From assembly GCF_003286085.1 (NCBI RefSeq), contig NW_020825706.1, positions 3,348,001-3,412,000 on the forward strand: DNA of 64,000 nucleotides, in the 5' to 3' direction. The translations under genes and the position numbers were made by a program. The DNA is from Drosophila persimilis (taxonomy: Eukaryota > Arthropoda > Insecta > Diptera > Drosophilidae). Within the stretch, counting starts at the first letter, position 1, and the number at the start of each line of letters is the position of its first letter. Positions 20,798 through 36,255 of this stretch are shown in pieces. The notes under the pieces are model-generated. The model saw only the letters and a program-made list of their open reading frames with translations, had not been told where the DNA came from and ran no database searches.

Positions 20798-23700
20798 GTA
20801 AGTTGCTTTAAGTATTCAATTAAAGCCTTTTAATTTTCTGCCTTGTAAGCAGTGTATGTAAATAGTGCTGCTGGCTTTGTTTCTGTTTGTTGCTGCAGCG
20901 AACAAAGCGTAAGAGAACTAGATGAGAGTGCGTGCGTGTGCGTGTGCGTGTGTGTGTATGTAAGAGTGTTTGCCCCGCCCCCGTTAATTAGCATAAAACG
21001 CTCGTAACCACAAAAGCAGCAACAACAACGATAGAAACGTGTTGTTGCTTGCATTTTCCAAGCGCACACGCGATGTGGATGAGGAGGCAGGCCGTGGTTT
21101 TCAGCTGCTGCTGCTGCCTCTGCCTGCCCTTCGCCTTCACCCATTGTCGGTCAGCCGTTGGAAACCTGTTTGTTTGTTTGATGCTGCTGCTGCTGCTGTT
21201 TCTGTTGCTTGTTGTGATTATGCCTGTGCAGTGGGCTACAATTTCCATGGCCTGTGCAAAAACCGAAAATTGGCGCGAAAACTTTTCCAGCTGCAGAAAA
21301 AATGTGTCAGTCAGGCAATCAGCCAACGGGCGCATGTTGTCTCAATTTTCAATTCTCTGTGGGTGCATACTTCGCATTCAACTGCACACCCCCCCTCCAC
21401 TTTGCTCTCCTTTGTCTGTCTCCCGCTCTCTCTCTCTCTCTGTCTCTGTCTTGCTGGCATACATAAGCTTCCGCACATGGTCTTCATTCATGGCACACTG
21501 ACTGTTTACTCCCCCCCCACCCCATACCATTCTCTTGGCTGAGGCTGCTGCTGCTCTGTTTTTGCTTTGCTTTGTGTTTGTTTTGACTTTGCAAGTCCCG
21601 TAGATTTTCACGAATGGAATTCAAAGCATAGCTTTGCATCGAACAAAAGTAATTAAATCAATTTGATTGAAAATACTCTAGGCTTTTGTGGTGTGCAAGA
21701 CAGAGATGGCATGTGATGCAATGGGAAATTTAATTTTTCATTTATTTATGCCAAAATCATATTAAACAACCGCTGCTCTGCGGCAAAACCAAACCAGAGC
21801 ATATATTTATCTCCCTCACACTCACTGCTGGTCCCATAAGGTCGCACCAACCTGCCGGGAATACAGCCATTATTTGAAGTGATATCATTCATAAAAATAT
21901 TAAGTATATTCCTTTTTATTTATTATATATTTTTTTTAAGGGTATTAAGGCTTTCGGCTTATCGTTGTGTGCCTTTTTATGGTCTCTCCTCTTTGTTGCC
22001 GTGTTCTTTTGGCCATGAGAAAGTTTCTTCAACCTTTTGGGGATCTGCTCCACCTCAAAGATCGCCATTTGTCCAGCCGAGTGCGAAGGGGAGGGGGTTT
22101 AACCCAGGTTGGAAAACTTTACGGGAAAGGCACCCCAAACACACACACAAAACATCCCCCAAGGCGGCAAAGCTCAACCCCTGTCCTTGGCATTTCTAGG
22201 ACTTGCATTTCCTTGGCTTTCCCGATGCTTCTTTGCTCTTGGTTTTTGGGGGTGCTTCCAAGGACCCACTGATGACATGACATTGTAATGGCCTTACACA
22301 CACACACACACTCGCTGTATGGGAGGGGTGTGTGTGCTGCTGCTGCACCCCTTACAAGGATCCCCTTCGTTGAGGGGTGGGTTTCGCTATTGTGGAAGTT
22401 CTTTAAAGCGTTTTTTAATTCCTTTACATGTCCAAAGAGTATTCAAATTCCCTTTGTTCCGAATGGGAACTCTGTTGAATGCTGAATACCGAACGGGGAG
22501 GGAATCTCATTTCGCGTGTTTCTCTGGAATTTACTCTCTGGCACCACGTGCTTAGATTTCGGGATTTCTTGTGAGTCATGAGAGCCGGTAAGCACAAAGG
22601 GGGCTGCCATGAAGAAATTCAACATCAAACTAGAATTCTAAGGGAGAGAAAGATCTTCCAATCAGTTTCTCGTTCCCATTCGAATGGACGTTCCCTGACT
22701 AACTCACTAATTCCTTAATTATTTACTCAAAACGAAATTCAAACTGCGAGGAAGACAAAGACCCGAGAGAGAACCCTAATATGTGCACCCCGCTAAGGGA
22801 AAAAACAATCAAATTTTCATAATTTTTCCCTGCCCATCTGGTTTTTTCCTTAGGGCACATGCACACCTAAGAACAATGCCGGCGCCCCGCTGGAAACTAG
22901 TTTCCCCTCATTTTCACGAGGAAAAACAGAAGGCAAATGCCTTGTAACCAGTTTTCGCTAATTTGTGCGCACGTGCAAATCCTTACACAAAAGATCCTCC
23001 GATCCTTTTCAGCGGAAACTGGTTTGGTAACCTCCTCCCTCGAGACAAAGAGTAAAAGTGTTGGGTTCATACCGCCGCCGGGCCATTGACACGGGAAATT
23101 AAGGTTAATTCATCAAAATATACGAAAAGTTTTCATGTAAAAAAATTCAGTTTTCTTGGCTCATTTGTCTCTGGGATAATTGGTACTTTTTTCAAGACAT
23201 TTCCAGGGGGGTTCAAATGGTGGCGAGATGATGCAGAATTATCATACATATTATATGAGAAAATTGGTTGGTTATAAATGAGAGTTTAAGATGGGGTTCA
23301 AGTTGAAGAAAGCTGAGATCAAAGCGAGGATCACTCATGATCACTAAAATAAGGGTTATAATGAAGCCAGGTTCAAAAGGCATCTATTTAAAAAGTGATT
23401 TTTTGTTAAGTTTTCTATGGTTTGATAGGGTTTTTGTTTAAGATTTTTAATGTATACAACATACAACAAATAAAACATAAGATACAGTTTTGGTGAGAGC
23501 CCTGGCTCTACTGGCTATAGTTTCTGTTGTAAGATCATTTTTTTTTAAAGAATCTTAAGATTCTTAATTTATCCCAAATAATAGTTTATCAGCTAGGAAA
23601 AATCTTAGACAGGGTTTTCGATTTGTAAAGAACTTTAAAATAAGTATTATATAAGCTACAAATAAATTGTCGGGCAGAAGATCTTAGTTAGGGATCGCTA

Positions 23701-26250
23701 GAAATATATTTAATGGTAATATCTAAAACTCAAACCACTTTCCCTATAAAATACAGCAGAATTCCATTAAGAACTGACCTAAAACTAGCTTGATATTAGA
23801 TGGAGCAAGTCCTGGATCGATAGCCTTGAATCTTGAATGAAATTCTATCTTCTAACGTAGCTTTGAGGCATAAATCACGGGCCAACCATTGTTCCCATTC
23901 GGATTGTTCTACTGCTTACAGAACTTTGTAAGACAAGAGACAATGGACAAGGACTGGAGACAGGCCGCTTGCCCCAGATAAGCATGAAAAGCATCCTGTG
24001 GGACTGCCACAAAATTCAATTTCCAGTTTGTTCAGAACAAAAGCACATATGGATCAAAAGGCAGTCGAGGCGAACACAACTCGAGGAGCAGGAGATCTAC
24101 TGAGGAGGAATCAGGACAATAACAATAACTAGGGAGCAAACAGGGGACAATGATATGGAAGCTACCCTTAGCGTTAGCCTTAGTTTTATATTTTTTATGT
24201 TACTTTTATGTTTTTCCAATTTATCACGTTACGGCTATAAAAACAGTTCCCGATTTCCTTTCTTTGTTTGTAGCTTAGGTGCTCTCCGCGCTTTTCTTGC
24301 CCCCTTTTTTCCATCTACCGCTCGATGGAAATGTAAATATAAAATTTTAATAATAATTGAAATGAATTTCCCTGCGTAAACAAACGCTGAAAGGAAAACG
24401 GAGGGTTGATTGTAAGAAAAGAAAAACTGCATGCGGCAACCCACAGTTAAGTATGTAATTTTCTGCCATCCCATATGCAGATTCCATGGGGTTCCATTTC
24501 CTCGGAACTGCCACTGACAACCGATGATTTATAAACGGTTTTTTAATCGTCTGCAACGCTGCTTGTCGCCTGGCCTTTCCATTGAAATTTAAATTTCAGT
24601 CTCGGTAAACATTCTCAATCGAATCTATACAGTAATTGAGCGTTAAAGAGCGTGAAAAATGCATGGAAGAAGGGGGAAAGCCGAAGAAAATTTAATTGAA
24701 GTGACTCCTTAAAGAGTGTCAACTGTACTTGGGATTATGATAATCGACTGGAACTAAAAAGGGGAGAAGCATCAGGATTATTGGAGGTATACTTTGGTCT
24801 TAAAAGGGGTTACTGAAGGGGGATTTGTAGGGCTTGCATAGAAGAGTACTAGCTTGTTCCATTTCTTGTACAAAAAGATAAGATGGGATCCTAAAATCAT
24901 ACCCTAGACTTTAGGATAGTGCAAAGAGTTTCAAGAAGTTCTAGATTACCATTTGGAGGGATTACAAATGTTGGTTTAAATACTCGTAGAGCTGTTCAAG
25001 AAGTCCTTTAGAGGACATTATCTTTTATTGATTTGAGTTTCAAGTTCAAAAATGTTCTATCTTTCAGCTCTTAACAATTTTCCAACTCTTTTTTGAGCTT
25101 AAGAGAATCTTATTTCACATTCTCTACTTATATTTAATGGCTTGCCCAACCACCCATTCACTTCTCTCCACGTTTTATCCACCCACAGAACTCATAAAAA
25201 TTTCGCAAGTCTGTACTGTACTTTTTTTTGTCCTTCCTTCCTTACTTTTTTTGGGTTGCATGTCCACGTTTTTCCTTGGCATCAACTAGCATTATTCAAT
25301 GGGAAAACCCGCTTACTCCTCTCCATTCATGAATTCCTGCGCCCGCCAGCGCTTTTCCACCCCGCGTCGTTTGATGGCCAAACAAAAAGTTAAATCGAGG
25401 AAAAAAAGAAGAGAGGAGAGGTTTTTGACGATTGAATGAATATTCTTCGATGCCTTCGGGGTTAGTTTTCGAGGGTTCCCCTCCACCCCCTGGCCGGTGG
25501 TTATCTTCGAGGATACTGTTTTTGGCAGGATATTTCTCTTGTGCGCCGGCTCTCCCGCATCGACTGGCATGGTAATACCCTGTAGTCGTGGAGCATAAAG
25601 GGTAGGCGCTATAATGAGAGAGTTTCCGCAAAGAACTGGTAGTCGTAATATTGTAAATGATCCATAGACTAGTGACTATAAAATTTAGTAAAAGCTAATT
25701 TTTGTTGTATATTTTGAACCTAAAATCTTTCTTTAAAATCTTTAAAAATATCTGTGCTAGATCGGTGCAGGTTGTATATCGGTAATATTTATAGAGATCT
25801 ACCAAAAGTCGTCGTATAATATGGGGAGGCGTTTTGTTGATCAAATAAATCCAACAAAATACATCTTATGTATGCACACGCTATGTATGTTGTTTGTATC
25901 ACTATTCTCATGGATTCTCTTTTGTCTCGTCTCGAGTCGACCATAATGACGCTACTGCTCAAATAGAAGCATTCACATGAATTCACATTTCCTTTATTAT
26001 TATGGGAACTGTTGCTCAATTCTATATATTTTTATACTGAGGGGTATCCCTCTAGTCGGTACAGCGATTCTTCTTGTGTGCCTAGTTTCATCCTTGTGTG
26101 TTTTGGTGGTGGAAGTAGTTGGGTTAGTAGAAGGTTGTGTTGTGCCAAAACGCCGCCACCGAGCAACCTGAGAGCACATCTCCTGCCTGAATCGAGACTC
26201 GGGACTCCGAGACTCTCTAAGCATTCCGCCGCTAGACGCTGACACAGTTA
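20798..26250. other. non-coding, probably intron or 5' region of REPTOR
   Basis: No coding exon recognised. It contains CTG-rich stretches near 21100-21210, a CT tract near 21425-21450 and ordinary AT-rich DNA. Confidence 0.4.
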
Positions 26251-26259
26251 TCGACTGCA

Positions 26260-26526
26260 ATTCAGAAAGGTCGGTTGTGTCTTCGTCGTTGTCGTCGTCG
26301 TCGTCGTCGGTTCGCGTTTCGTCCTTCTTGTTCGCGTCGCGTAGTCCGGTTTGTTAGGGTCCCCTCGTGTTCCGTGTTGTTTCTTCTGTTGTTCTGTTGC
26401 CTAATCCTTAAGATAGAGTTATTCAAGCATTGTATTTAATCAAAAGTCTCTGTCTTACGCGTCGCTTGTTCACGTTAATCGCATTTCGTATCAAAAAGAC
26501 TGCCTGTCCTTATTTTTTGTTTTTCG
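26260..26526 (+). other. candidate 5' non-coding exon of REPTOR
   Basis: A G/T/C-rich segment with GTC trinucleotide repeats (26287-26308) and several GTTCGCGTC words has the look of a fly 5' UTR. It ends in a good donor, TTCG then GTAAGTTG at 26527. If used, it would splice to the REPTOR coding exon at 42411 across about 16 kb. The upstream edge is approximate. Confidence 0.35.
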
Positions 26527-27179
26527 GTAAGTTGAAAGGAGTAAATCCCTGTCGCTGTCGCTGTTGCTGTTGTCTTCCGTGTGTCGGCCGCCTATAACCT
26601 TGTCAGTAGCTGCAAGTGCTAGCCATTAATTACACAAAGTAGATACCAGGCGCTATGCATATATACATATATATCTTCTGTGTATATGTATAAACGATCC
26701 ATAGACCGTCTGCCGTTGCACACACAGACAAGAGAGAGTGCTGCAATTTTTATCGCGCTGTCGTGTCGTACATATATACAGTTCTCTTTGTTTCGCTTTG
26801 GATTTTGTTATAATTTCAACAACTTCCGCATTGTCAAACATATAGGATTGGCTCTATATATAAACTATATGTACATATATGTATATATCTTCTGGCGTTC
26901 TGCAATCAATGAAGCAACCCACACAAAGTTCTTCTATACTAAAGAGAAAACTAAATTTCTGTTTCGCCCCCCAAATCATTTATGGGTTTTTGCAAACTCA
27001 TTTTCGCACTTTGTACTTTTCCACCGTTGAATTCCAAGTTCCATTTGGCTTTAAAATTCAATTTTTTCTGTATTTCAATTTCTTATTCCATTTACAGGTC
27101 TGGCATTGAATAATTTACAAATTTCGGAAAGAATTACAAAAAGGCATTTTTTTTGAGGAGGTAAGTTTTTGATTATTGT

Positions 27180-27208
27180 GGGGGGGGGGGGGGGGGGGGG
27201 GGGGGGGG
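27180..27208 (+). repeat. poly(G) run of 29
   Basis: Uninterrupted G homopolymer. Its true length in the genome is uncertain. Confidence 0.9.
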
Positions 27209-30200
27209 TACAAAAATACTTGTGGTACGAGTATGTGTGGTGCATATGTGTAAGGGAATTTGGGATATATTAAAATTATTGATTTTAATTTACTTATATT
27301 ATGACATTTTAGTTCAGTTTGCTTATAAGTTTTCCTCAATCATAAGACAACTTTTAACCTTACACCACCGGTAGGGCTATACGTGTCACGCGTCATGCGG
27401 TAGCGCACTTCAGTCAGGCTTGCGCTTATGCCAGGGGTCCAGCGGGTAACAATAATTGGTAGAAAATATTAAAGATAATAGATGAATAAAGGGAAATTAC
27501 TCCGGTATAAATTAATAGAAATTTAAAAAAAATATATAAAAAATCCCTGCGCACTCGCTTTGATCGTGAGTAAACTATCGGACGACGAAGAGCAAACATT
27601 TTTTATAAAAATAGACAGATGTACATATTCCTTATAATTGTATTAGGTTGATTAGAACAGAAAATTGATTTTTGTTTATAACAAATTTAAGACTAAGTTA
27701 CATCTTTAGACCCCATTTCCGTTTTCCCTTTGACGTTGTGATTCCGATACTCCCTCGCTCTTGCTGGCTCCCCTTCTCCAGGTGTCACACACTGCACGAT
27801 GAAGAGTGTGTGTGAAAGAGAGAGAGAATGAGTTAGAGCGTGGAAAGCTTTGCGTAGCCACTGCAGTGTCATTTGTACCTTCTGCCTATAATAATGATCT
27901 GATCGAGGCGACATTTTGAAGCAAACTTGATTCAGTGTGATATCACAGGAGCTTACACAAAAAATTTGGTTGCTCTAGCTCTAAGAGACTCTAAGAACTA
28001 GGTTAGAACTAGAACATACTTGGCTATAACGATTCATCTATTGATGCTGATCAAGAATTCTGGGTGTTATACACATCCACTGTCACCTCTGTATACCCCT
28101 CGATTACCGGGTATTAAAGACACCCACAAATACGGAAATCCCCTATATAAATCTTTTTTTGCATCGCTTTCTGCACAGACATTTAATTTCATCAATTGAT
28201 TATATTTAGAGCTTGAGCTTTGTCCAATTTCTGCTTCGCGATGACGTGCGTTATTAGATAATGATAATGCCTAACCATGCTTCACTGCAAACCAAAAAAA
28301 ACCACCAACCGAAACAAAAAGCCCATAAATAAATAAGTAGTAGCCCCATGCATTGGCCCTGAACTTGACTTGAGTTGGTCTTTTTTTCTCTCATTTTTTT
28401 GGGTGGGAAACAAAGTCAATGCCTCTGCAGCTCTATGGTATGGTCCGATATACTGTGTATAATAATAAATGCTTAGTTGCTGAAAATATTGTGGGTTTTG
28501 GCTGCTTTATTTTATCAGATTTTCGTTGTACTTTGTTGGGGCCAATGAACGTCGTGAACGGCGTTTTCGCAAATCAGCAAAAAGTGCGGCGAGGGGGAAA
28601 AGCGAAATAAGAAAATCAAGAAAATATTGTTAAATGTTTTTTTGTTGTTGTTTTTGTTTTTTGAATCACATGCAAAGTGCATGTGAGCATTCCCTGATTT
28701 TAAGTGTTCAGGGAAATAGCTCATCGGTACTCTTAGAGTAAAGGGAAGGGGTATATTATAGCCGTATAAATGTAGGTAACAGTTAGAAGGTGACGTATAA
28801 ACTGGGTCTATCCCAGTGAGAGTTTAATAACAACTTGTTTTAGCATATTTAGCGCTTACTCCTAGATTTATTGAAATAAATGTCGATATATAGGAACTGA
28901 TAAGCGGGTATCTTAATGTAGAGCCACGTGTGCCTCGACATAAATGTTTTGACTGGTTTTTATTGGAGAATCTTGAGCAAAATATTGTACATATGTATTG
29001 CCTATTTAAGGTTTCTTATGTTCTCTCTATACTCATATTTTTTACAAGACGATATGTTGAGATATATATTTTATGGAAACAAAACCAACATATGGCCTAC
29101 GGTTTTTGGCTGAAAATTCAAATGTTGTTACTGTTTAAAATGTTTTATGAGTGTAGTTTTTAAAAAAATTCTGGAAAAATGCTCCACCAATGTTGATAAT
29201 ATTTCTATAAGGACGAGCGACACGAAAACCGAAGCAATCCAACCTAGGGGCGCTGTGGCAAGACGCGCGGCACGTTGAACCGCTTCTTAACGCGTACATC
29301 TAGCAGAGGATAAAGTCTAAAGTTCTTAAGAAGATTTTTTTACATTGCATTTTTAAACAATTTTTATTTAAAGTTTATTTAGAGATTTTTTAAAGTATAA
29401 AAATATATTTCCTCACACAGAAATGTTGTTAAAATTAAGTTTTAAACCATTTTTGTAATTAAAATTTTTTTTTTAGAGATTTCTTAAATTGTTCTCTCAA
29501 AAAAGAATTTACTTAACAGAAAAGTTTTTAAAATTAAGTTTAAAAATTTTTGTTGTAACTTACAGTTTATTAAGAGACTTATTAATATTCCCATAGTTCC
29601 AATTTCAAAGCAAAATACTGGGAAAAACCCCTACAATCCCTTTACCCCAGATACCCGGCCTTGTATTACCTGATAAAAGCGAAATTCTAAGAATTATCAA
29701 GGGGGAGGCTTTCCTATTTTCCACCGAAAACAAAAGAAAATACAAGCTACAAGCAAAAAGAGAATGAGAGTGTTAAAATTTCTATTGCTAAGAGCCAGAA
29801 CCCACCCGTTCCCCCGCTTTGGTACGTCTGAGGGGGCCTCTTGTGCCAATTTCCTTATGATAAACATAAACAAATCGATACGCGTCACAACAACGTCTAT
29901 AAAGAGGCAGAGAGAGAGAGAGAGGGAGCGCGAGAGAGAGTCTTGAAAGGACTGCTGCGGCATCAGTATATAGACTAACGAGCTTTGTGTACACATTCGC
30001 CGGCTGCCCCCCACGCACACCGCACACCTCCCCATAGGGGTTGCTATATAGAGAGCGAGGGAGGGAGAGGGAATGATGGAAAATTACGACGCAGAATTGA
30101 GGCTAAGAAGGATGTATCCATAAGCAAACGATGGCACCTACCTACCACCTACCACCTACCACCTCTGTCTCTACTTTCTCTCTCCCTCTCTCTGTCTGTG

Positions 30201-33200
30201 TAGCTTTCTCTGCCTCACCCTGACCGCCCCTCGACCAGTCGAGTGTCCTTGAGAGTCTGCTATGATTGGCATTTTGTTATGCTTCTCCACATTCATAACA
30301 AAAACAATATGCGAATCAAAAATCCCCCATTCCCCGAAGAGTCTTAGGGAAAGGCTTGCCAGAAGAGCTTTTCCCCAGCGGTGGGAGCTTTGAGGCCTGC
30401 TGGCCCCCAAATTAATTAATTAATAGATATTTATGCTTTGTCACGCCATCAAATTAGGTAAAAAACAAACGGAATGAAAAGTCCGCGCCTCAGCATAAAT
30501 TGTAAAGGGCCTGGAGGACAACGCCCACAACAGCCGTTATTCAAGGTCTTTGAAAGCTTTGCACTGCCTTGAACTTCCTTTCACCCAAAAAGAGAAAGTG
30601 AAAGTGCGTCGATAAGAGAGAGCAGAGAGCGCGGTTTAGGGCCAAGCCCTACGAAACCCGAACTGGCTTTTCAGGCCCTCATGGATGTTCCATGTACATA
30701 TAAGTATTTTACACTGGAAAATATGGTGGGATGTTGTAGATCTTTTATCGTTTGAGTTTTCCTTCAGTGTACACTCCCACGCTGTAGCTGTCAGGCATAT
30801 CGAGAATATTTTGTAAATAACCAAGCCACCCACGTCCTTGACAATCATTTAACACATTTCGCCGCATACATACTTATACATAGATACATATACATATACA
30901 TATATGTATGCATGTTGTGCTGTGGGTTGGGTGTCGTGTCTGTTTTTGAGTAGATTGAGCGTGGGATTTGACTGTTATCCTTGGTGCTCCCTATGTATCC
31001 CTGAAAAGGCCGTGGACGTGGCCTCTACTAGTGCTACTGGCTCTTGGCTGTGTGTGCGTATTGCTTATGTCGCAATTTCGCATTCAAGGATATTGTCGTG
31101 ATTTTCCGTGACTGCAGGGGGGAAGGGGGCGAAAATAACATAAAAAAATACATTCCGTGCGTCAGTTGGTTATTTTCCCCTCGATTAGAATGGGATTATT
31201 CCCTACTCCCACATGCCATCCGTTGTTCCTCTTTAATATTTATGGAAAGAACTTAATTTTATGGAAAACCGACTTTATTTTGGGGAATTTCGATCACGGA
31301 TTAAAGTTTATACATTTTTGAAGTAAACTTGCTTCGATTATAGTGGACTATCGTTAGGAATTATCGCACCTGATTACGATCGGTTGCCTGCCTCGCGCCT
31401 TCTCTCACTCGAAAGACAATATGAATAGAAAGATGAGTAACGCCCATACATTTAGCGGGCTCCAGGCTGTCACACAGAGTAGCTTAGCAGTAAGGGTTGC
31501 ATTTTTATGTCAGACAGATACAAAAATAAACCAGAAAAACTTTTATTAATGAATTATTGAAAATTTACTTTTATGTATCTTTGTATAGAAAATGTATTGT
31601 ACTTTTCATAAGAAATAATTAAAATCTTTAGATGGTTTTAAAAAGGCACCAAAATAAACCCAACCCCAAAGGGTCTTTATTTATTTACTGTATTGCAAGC
31701 CAAGCTCTTTGCAGTGTTGAATTACACTCTAAAAATGACAGATTGCATCAGCCGAGACCGAGACCGACCTCCTCCCTAAAAAAAAAACGCAACTAGAACC
31801 AATCGCTTAATAAAGAGGAAAAAGAAGCAACAAAAAGCCAAATATACAAATACAAAATGCGAGAAATAAAACCGATAAAAAGAATTGATATTGTTGTTGC
31901 TGTTGCTGTTGATTGTTGAGCATTTGTTGTTTATAAACAAACTAATAAAATAAGGAATTCAGAGAGAGAGGGAAAAAAGTGCATCGTCAGGGGTTAAAAA
32001 CGTTTGCTTTTTCTATAGAATCGGTTCTATCTTGCACTTTTCTTAACTACATATAAATACTGTGTACATTTTGTATTTGTAGATACAGATACATTTATTG
32101 TTGTATTCATTCCGATGCTGTAAACAAGTTTTATTTTTACATTTGCGAAAAAAAAAGAATCAGAATCAAAGCACCAGACAATTTCATAACAAAAATTTGC
32201 ATAAAACAAAAACAGCCACTAGAAAAAACAGAGAAATAACAAAGAAAACACTTTAGAATGGGGGATAGTCGACAGTGGGGTTACCTTACAGGTAGAAATG
32301 GAATCCTGTATCCATTTTGTTTATGGAAAAATGAAGATACTACAGGAAGTGCGGCAGGAATACCTGCAAAGTATCGTTTAGTGCGAACTATTAGATCTTT
32401 TTGGTGATTTATGGGATGGCTGTTACATACACTTCCCACAATACCTTAGACCCTTTACCCTACGAATACCGTGGACAATGAGCAAGAAAAGGAAATAAAA
32501 CCGAAGTAAACAACAAAAGTGACGTCAAAAGAGCGAGCGAGAGAGAGCTTTGCTCAAGAATCAAATGCACAGAAGAATAATAAAAACCGAAAGCAACAAC
32601 AAAAATACTGACTGTACTCGGAGCTTTATTTTGTGGTTCTAACTCGCGACCGACACCGCAGCCGCCCCCGCCCATGCTCCCGCTCTTGCTTCAACCGGCA
32701 TACATATAGCCAGTCGAATGGAAAAGTGGAAGTGAAAGAAGCAACAGACAACGCTGCCTATATGTGTGTGTGTGTGTGTCATGCGCATTCAAAGCTACAC
32801 TCTCTCTCCCTCTCTTGCTTGCTCGCTGTGTGGACACAATCAAAACAAAAGCAAAGCGGCAAGCTTTTGGTTTTTGTCGCGAAGCTTTGTGTATTTTTTA
32901 TCAATCGGTCAAGAACAGAACGTTTGACGAGGCGAGCGCAGAACCACACAAAAAAAAAATAATAGGGAACCAAAAAGCAACAGTGTACAAAAAGAACAGT
33001 TTATATTGTTCAACGCGTGCTGTTATTCCACACACACACGGAAGAAAGAGTGTGAAGAACGAAAACAATTAAAATTGTATAAAGTAAAGCAAACAAAAAT
33101 TAATAAATGTAAATAGTTTGCTGGTCCATAATTCAATTAGCAAGCAATTAAAAAAACGCGCGCTCAATCTGTGGGCAGCATTTATTTAAACACAAAAGTT

Positions 33201-33470
33201 CGAACTAGTTTTCCCGAGGCAAAAGTCGATATAAAAACCCACTAATTTGCATAAATAAATAAACCAACAAACATAAACGCTGCCAAACTTGATGCATGCT
33301 TTGGAATTTGTCCACAAAAACGTACATAAATACATGTGTGTGCCTGCGAGTACATATGTATATGAATTCTTTTTAGAAGCAACCCGACATCCCAACCCAC
33401 ACACACACACGACTACCTACTCCAAACAACAGCCCGAACGTCGCCGAGCAACACACGAACGCGAGCGCAA
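27209..33470. other. non-coding, no gene supported
   Basis: Mixed AT-rich DNA with a GA tract at 29906-29940, a CCTACCA repeat at 30140-30162 and a GT tract at 32764-32780. 29330-29600 holds two to three degenerate copies of a block of about 100 bases (TTAAAATTAAGTTT at about 29430 and 29530). I see no exon with convincing coding. Confidence 0.4.
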
Positions 33471-33700
33471 AGCTCTCGCTCTCTCTCTCGCGATCATCAA
33501 TCGGTATTTCTTCCCCCTCAATCACATCAGATCGCACAGCTGGTGGAGTCAGTCGGTACCCAGCAAAATTGACAACAAAACGCCAAGAACAAACGAAAAT
33601 ATTATGAAAATTGTTGTAGATTTTTGCCAGTAATTTCCAAAAATCGAAACGCGGAAAACAAAGCAAAAAATTTCACGAAAATATATACAAGTGACTGACG
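33471..33700 (+). promoter_or_regulatory. candidate alternative promoter: GAGA tract plus initiator
   Basis: A CTCTCGCTCTCTCTCTCGCG stretch (GAGA-factor type sites, 33471-33491) is followed about 60 bases later by TCAGTC (33549-33554), a match to the fly initiator TCAKTY. A-rich leader-like sequence with no coding follows. It lies within the presumed REPTOR upstream region and would point toward REPTOR. No DPE match at +28 was seen. Confidence 0.25.
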
Positions 33701-36216
33701 GACGCGATGATAAGAATTACTTATCAAGAAATTCATACAAAAGTGTGCGTCTAAGTTCTGTGTGTTATGATTATAGTAGTATGTGCAGTTGGCGTCGTGC
33801 TAATGTGCTTCATTATAAATAAATTTCAGTCTTAATCTCTGCCACATGTGTGACCCAGTTTTATAAAGAGAGAAACCAAATAAAACTGAAGAATACACAA
33901 GCAACAATGAAATTTACATACATATGTATAATCGAGGCCCTCCCCCTCCTTAATGTACGTGTGCCCATGCATAATAATTAATTATTACAAAAGCGAGTGA
34001 ACACTTTAACCGAAATACAATTTCAATTAATTAACAAAACATCAAGGAAGTAATATAAACGATATTTACAACAAAACCAACACCAAATACATATTTTTTC
34101 CGGTCTTGTTTATAAACCAACGAGGTGCCAAAAACCAATAAGAGGAATATATAAGGTTGGTAAATACGAAAATTGTGTGTATATATGTATTTATAGGAAA
34201 AAAATGTTGAAAGATTAAACGAACGACCCGAATAATTCACAAAAAGAAAAGAAATCAACAATGAAATTAACAAAAATTTAAACCAAACATTAAAAATGAT
34301 GGGCTATCAAAAAGATCTGGTTTTCTGACAGCAGCGGAGGCAGGGCAGCGAGAGGAAATGGGGGAAAAATAAGCCAGAGCTAAGAGATCCATTGGGAACA
34401 TTGTAATGCTGAGTTTAGACTCGTGTAATTCGAATACTTCGGTGTTGTGCCCCATTAAAATTATACAACTTAAACCCTCTGATAAGTCTTGACTTTCTTA
34501 CAAATTTGATGCCTCCCTCACCCACTAAGCTGACACATTTTGTAATTTACGATCCCCTCCGAACCAATTAAAACATTCCTTCGAAATAGAAAACGAAAAC
34601 CAGAGTCTTTCCCCCCTTCCCACCCATTGTAAGGCGAGACCAAACAAAAACCGAAACCGATCTAAATCAAAACAACAACAAAAACACATAAGCCTCGCCT
34701 GTAAACTATAAACTATAAACTATAAACATTCTCTCAAGTTTTATTTATGTATCGGGAACAGAGAGGCCTCGTTCAAGAGGCCATTAGGCCAGAGCTCAGG
34801 CTTGCGCACAAAAAAATACTTTTTATATTTTTTCTTGGGATCTATCAAGCTACCAGAAATGAAATCTCTCAATCCTTAAGTACTTTTGAGGCTGGAGAAG
34901 GTTCTCCATCTATACTTTTTTTTTTAGCAAAAAACACACAGGAAACAAAAGAAAATCAACAAAAATTAAATTAAGTTTGATTTCAATTTGAATTTTGTTG
35001 GCTCGATTTGGTTTTTGCTTTTTTTGGGTTCAGTGTCAGTGCGAAAATTCAAGGCTGAAAACTGTTAGTGTTGACCGTGTGTCTCTAAGCGAATACCAAA
35101 AAAACCAGCCTAAAACCTGCCCATATGTTGGGCTCCCCTACCTCCACAGCCAGTTTTGAATTGAACCCCAACAGAGCCCCTTTGTTGCCTAGGCGCCACA
35201 ATGTTGGAGAGGGTAAACTTTCAGCTCTGGAAAGCATTGGATGCTGAAATTTTGGGTAGGGTAACGCGCTCAATGACTCAACAGTTGAGCGCACGATAAG
35301 AATGGTTGAGGCCCCATAATTCGCCACAGAAACAAATACACAAAAATATAAATTAGGGCAGTGCTGACAGGGAAGAGATTATCCGTCTGATTAGGATGTT
35401 GATTGTGGAGTCCAGAAATGTGCAGAACAGGAACCCCAAAAGACCCCAAGAGGTTTCACAAGGTCTCTATGGAGTGCCCTTATGTTTCTTTCAGTGAATC
35501 ATTGAATGGACAATAGAATAAAATTAAATTGAAAAATAATTGCCAATTGTTTAGACATCGTGTAGAAATTGTTTGCATATCTTAAAGCAAAATAGTACTT
35601 CAAATGTATCCTGAAACTCTGCATAAATTGATTGACAAATCGTTTGAAACTTCTCTATCAATCAGAAGCAGATTAATATCCATATATGTATATGCATATA
35701 GATTTTGTTGCCATCATATCAAACAGTAGTTCCTTATCATAACAGGTTCTAGAATCTACAGCGGGATATCTGATCGTATCAGTATACTATTTATACTATT
35801 TCCGATTCCAGAGATGATCTTTCAAGCTGGGTTTATTGCATCATTAGGCAAATGGATCGCCCTTAAAACAGCTGTACTCAATCGAAATTACATTTTCTGT
35901 ATTCTTGTGTATTTTATATTATTTTGTTATATATTCTATATACGGTCATTTGCTTTTGATGGCCTTCAACTTTCTTTGTTGCCGGCGCTGCTGGGAGGCG
36001 AAGTTTTTTTTTCAGAGGCTGTGCTCTGTTCTGTTCTGCGGATGCGGCCATTAAGCAAACTTGTTTGCTTTTCTTTGAAATTTCTTCAACAAAAAAATAT
36101 TTTATTTATAAGCATACAAATTTTGTTAATTTTTTTGCTACTGTACGCCTGTCTTTTGCCTCTGCCTCTGTGACTCACATGGGACTTTACTTTATTTGTT
36201 TACCCCCAGGAATTGT

Positions 36217-36255
<39 letters not shown>
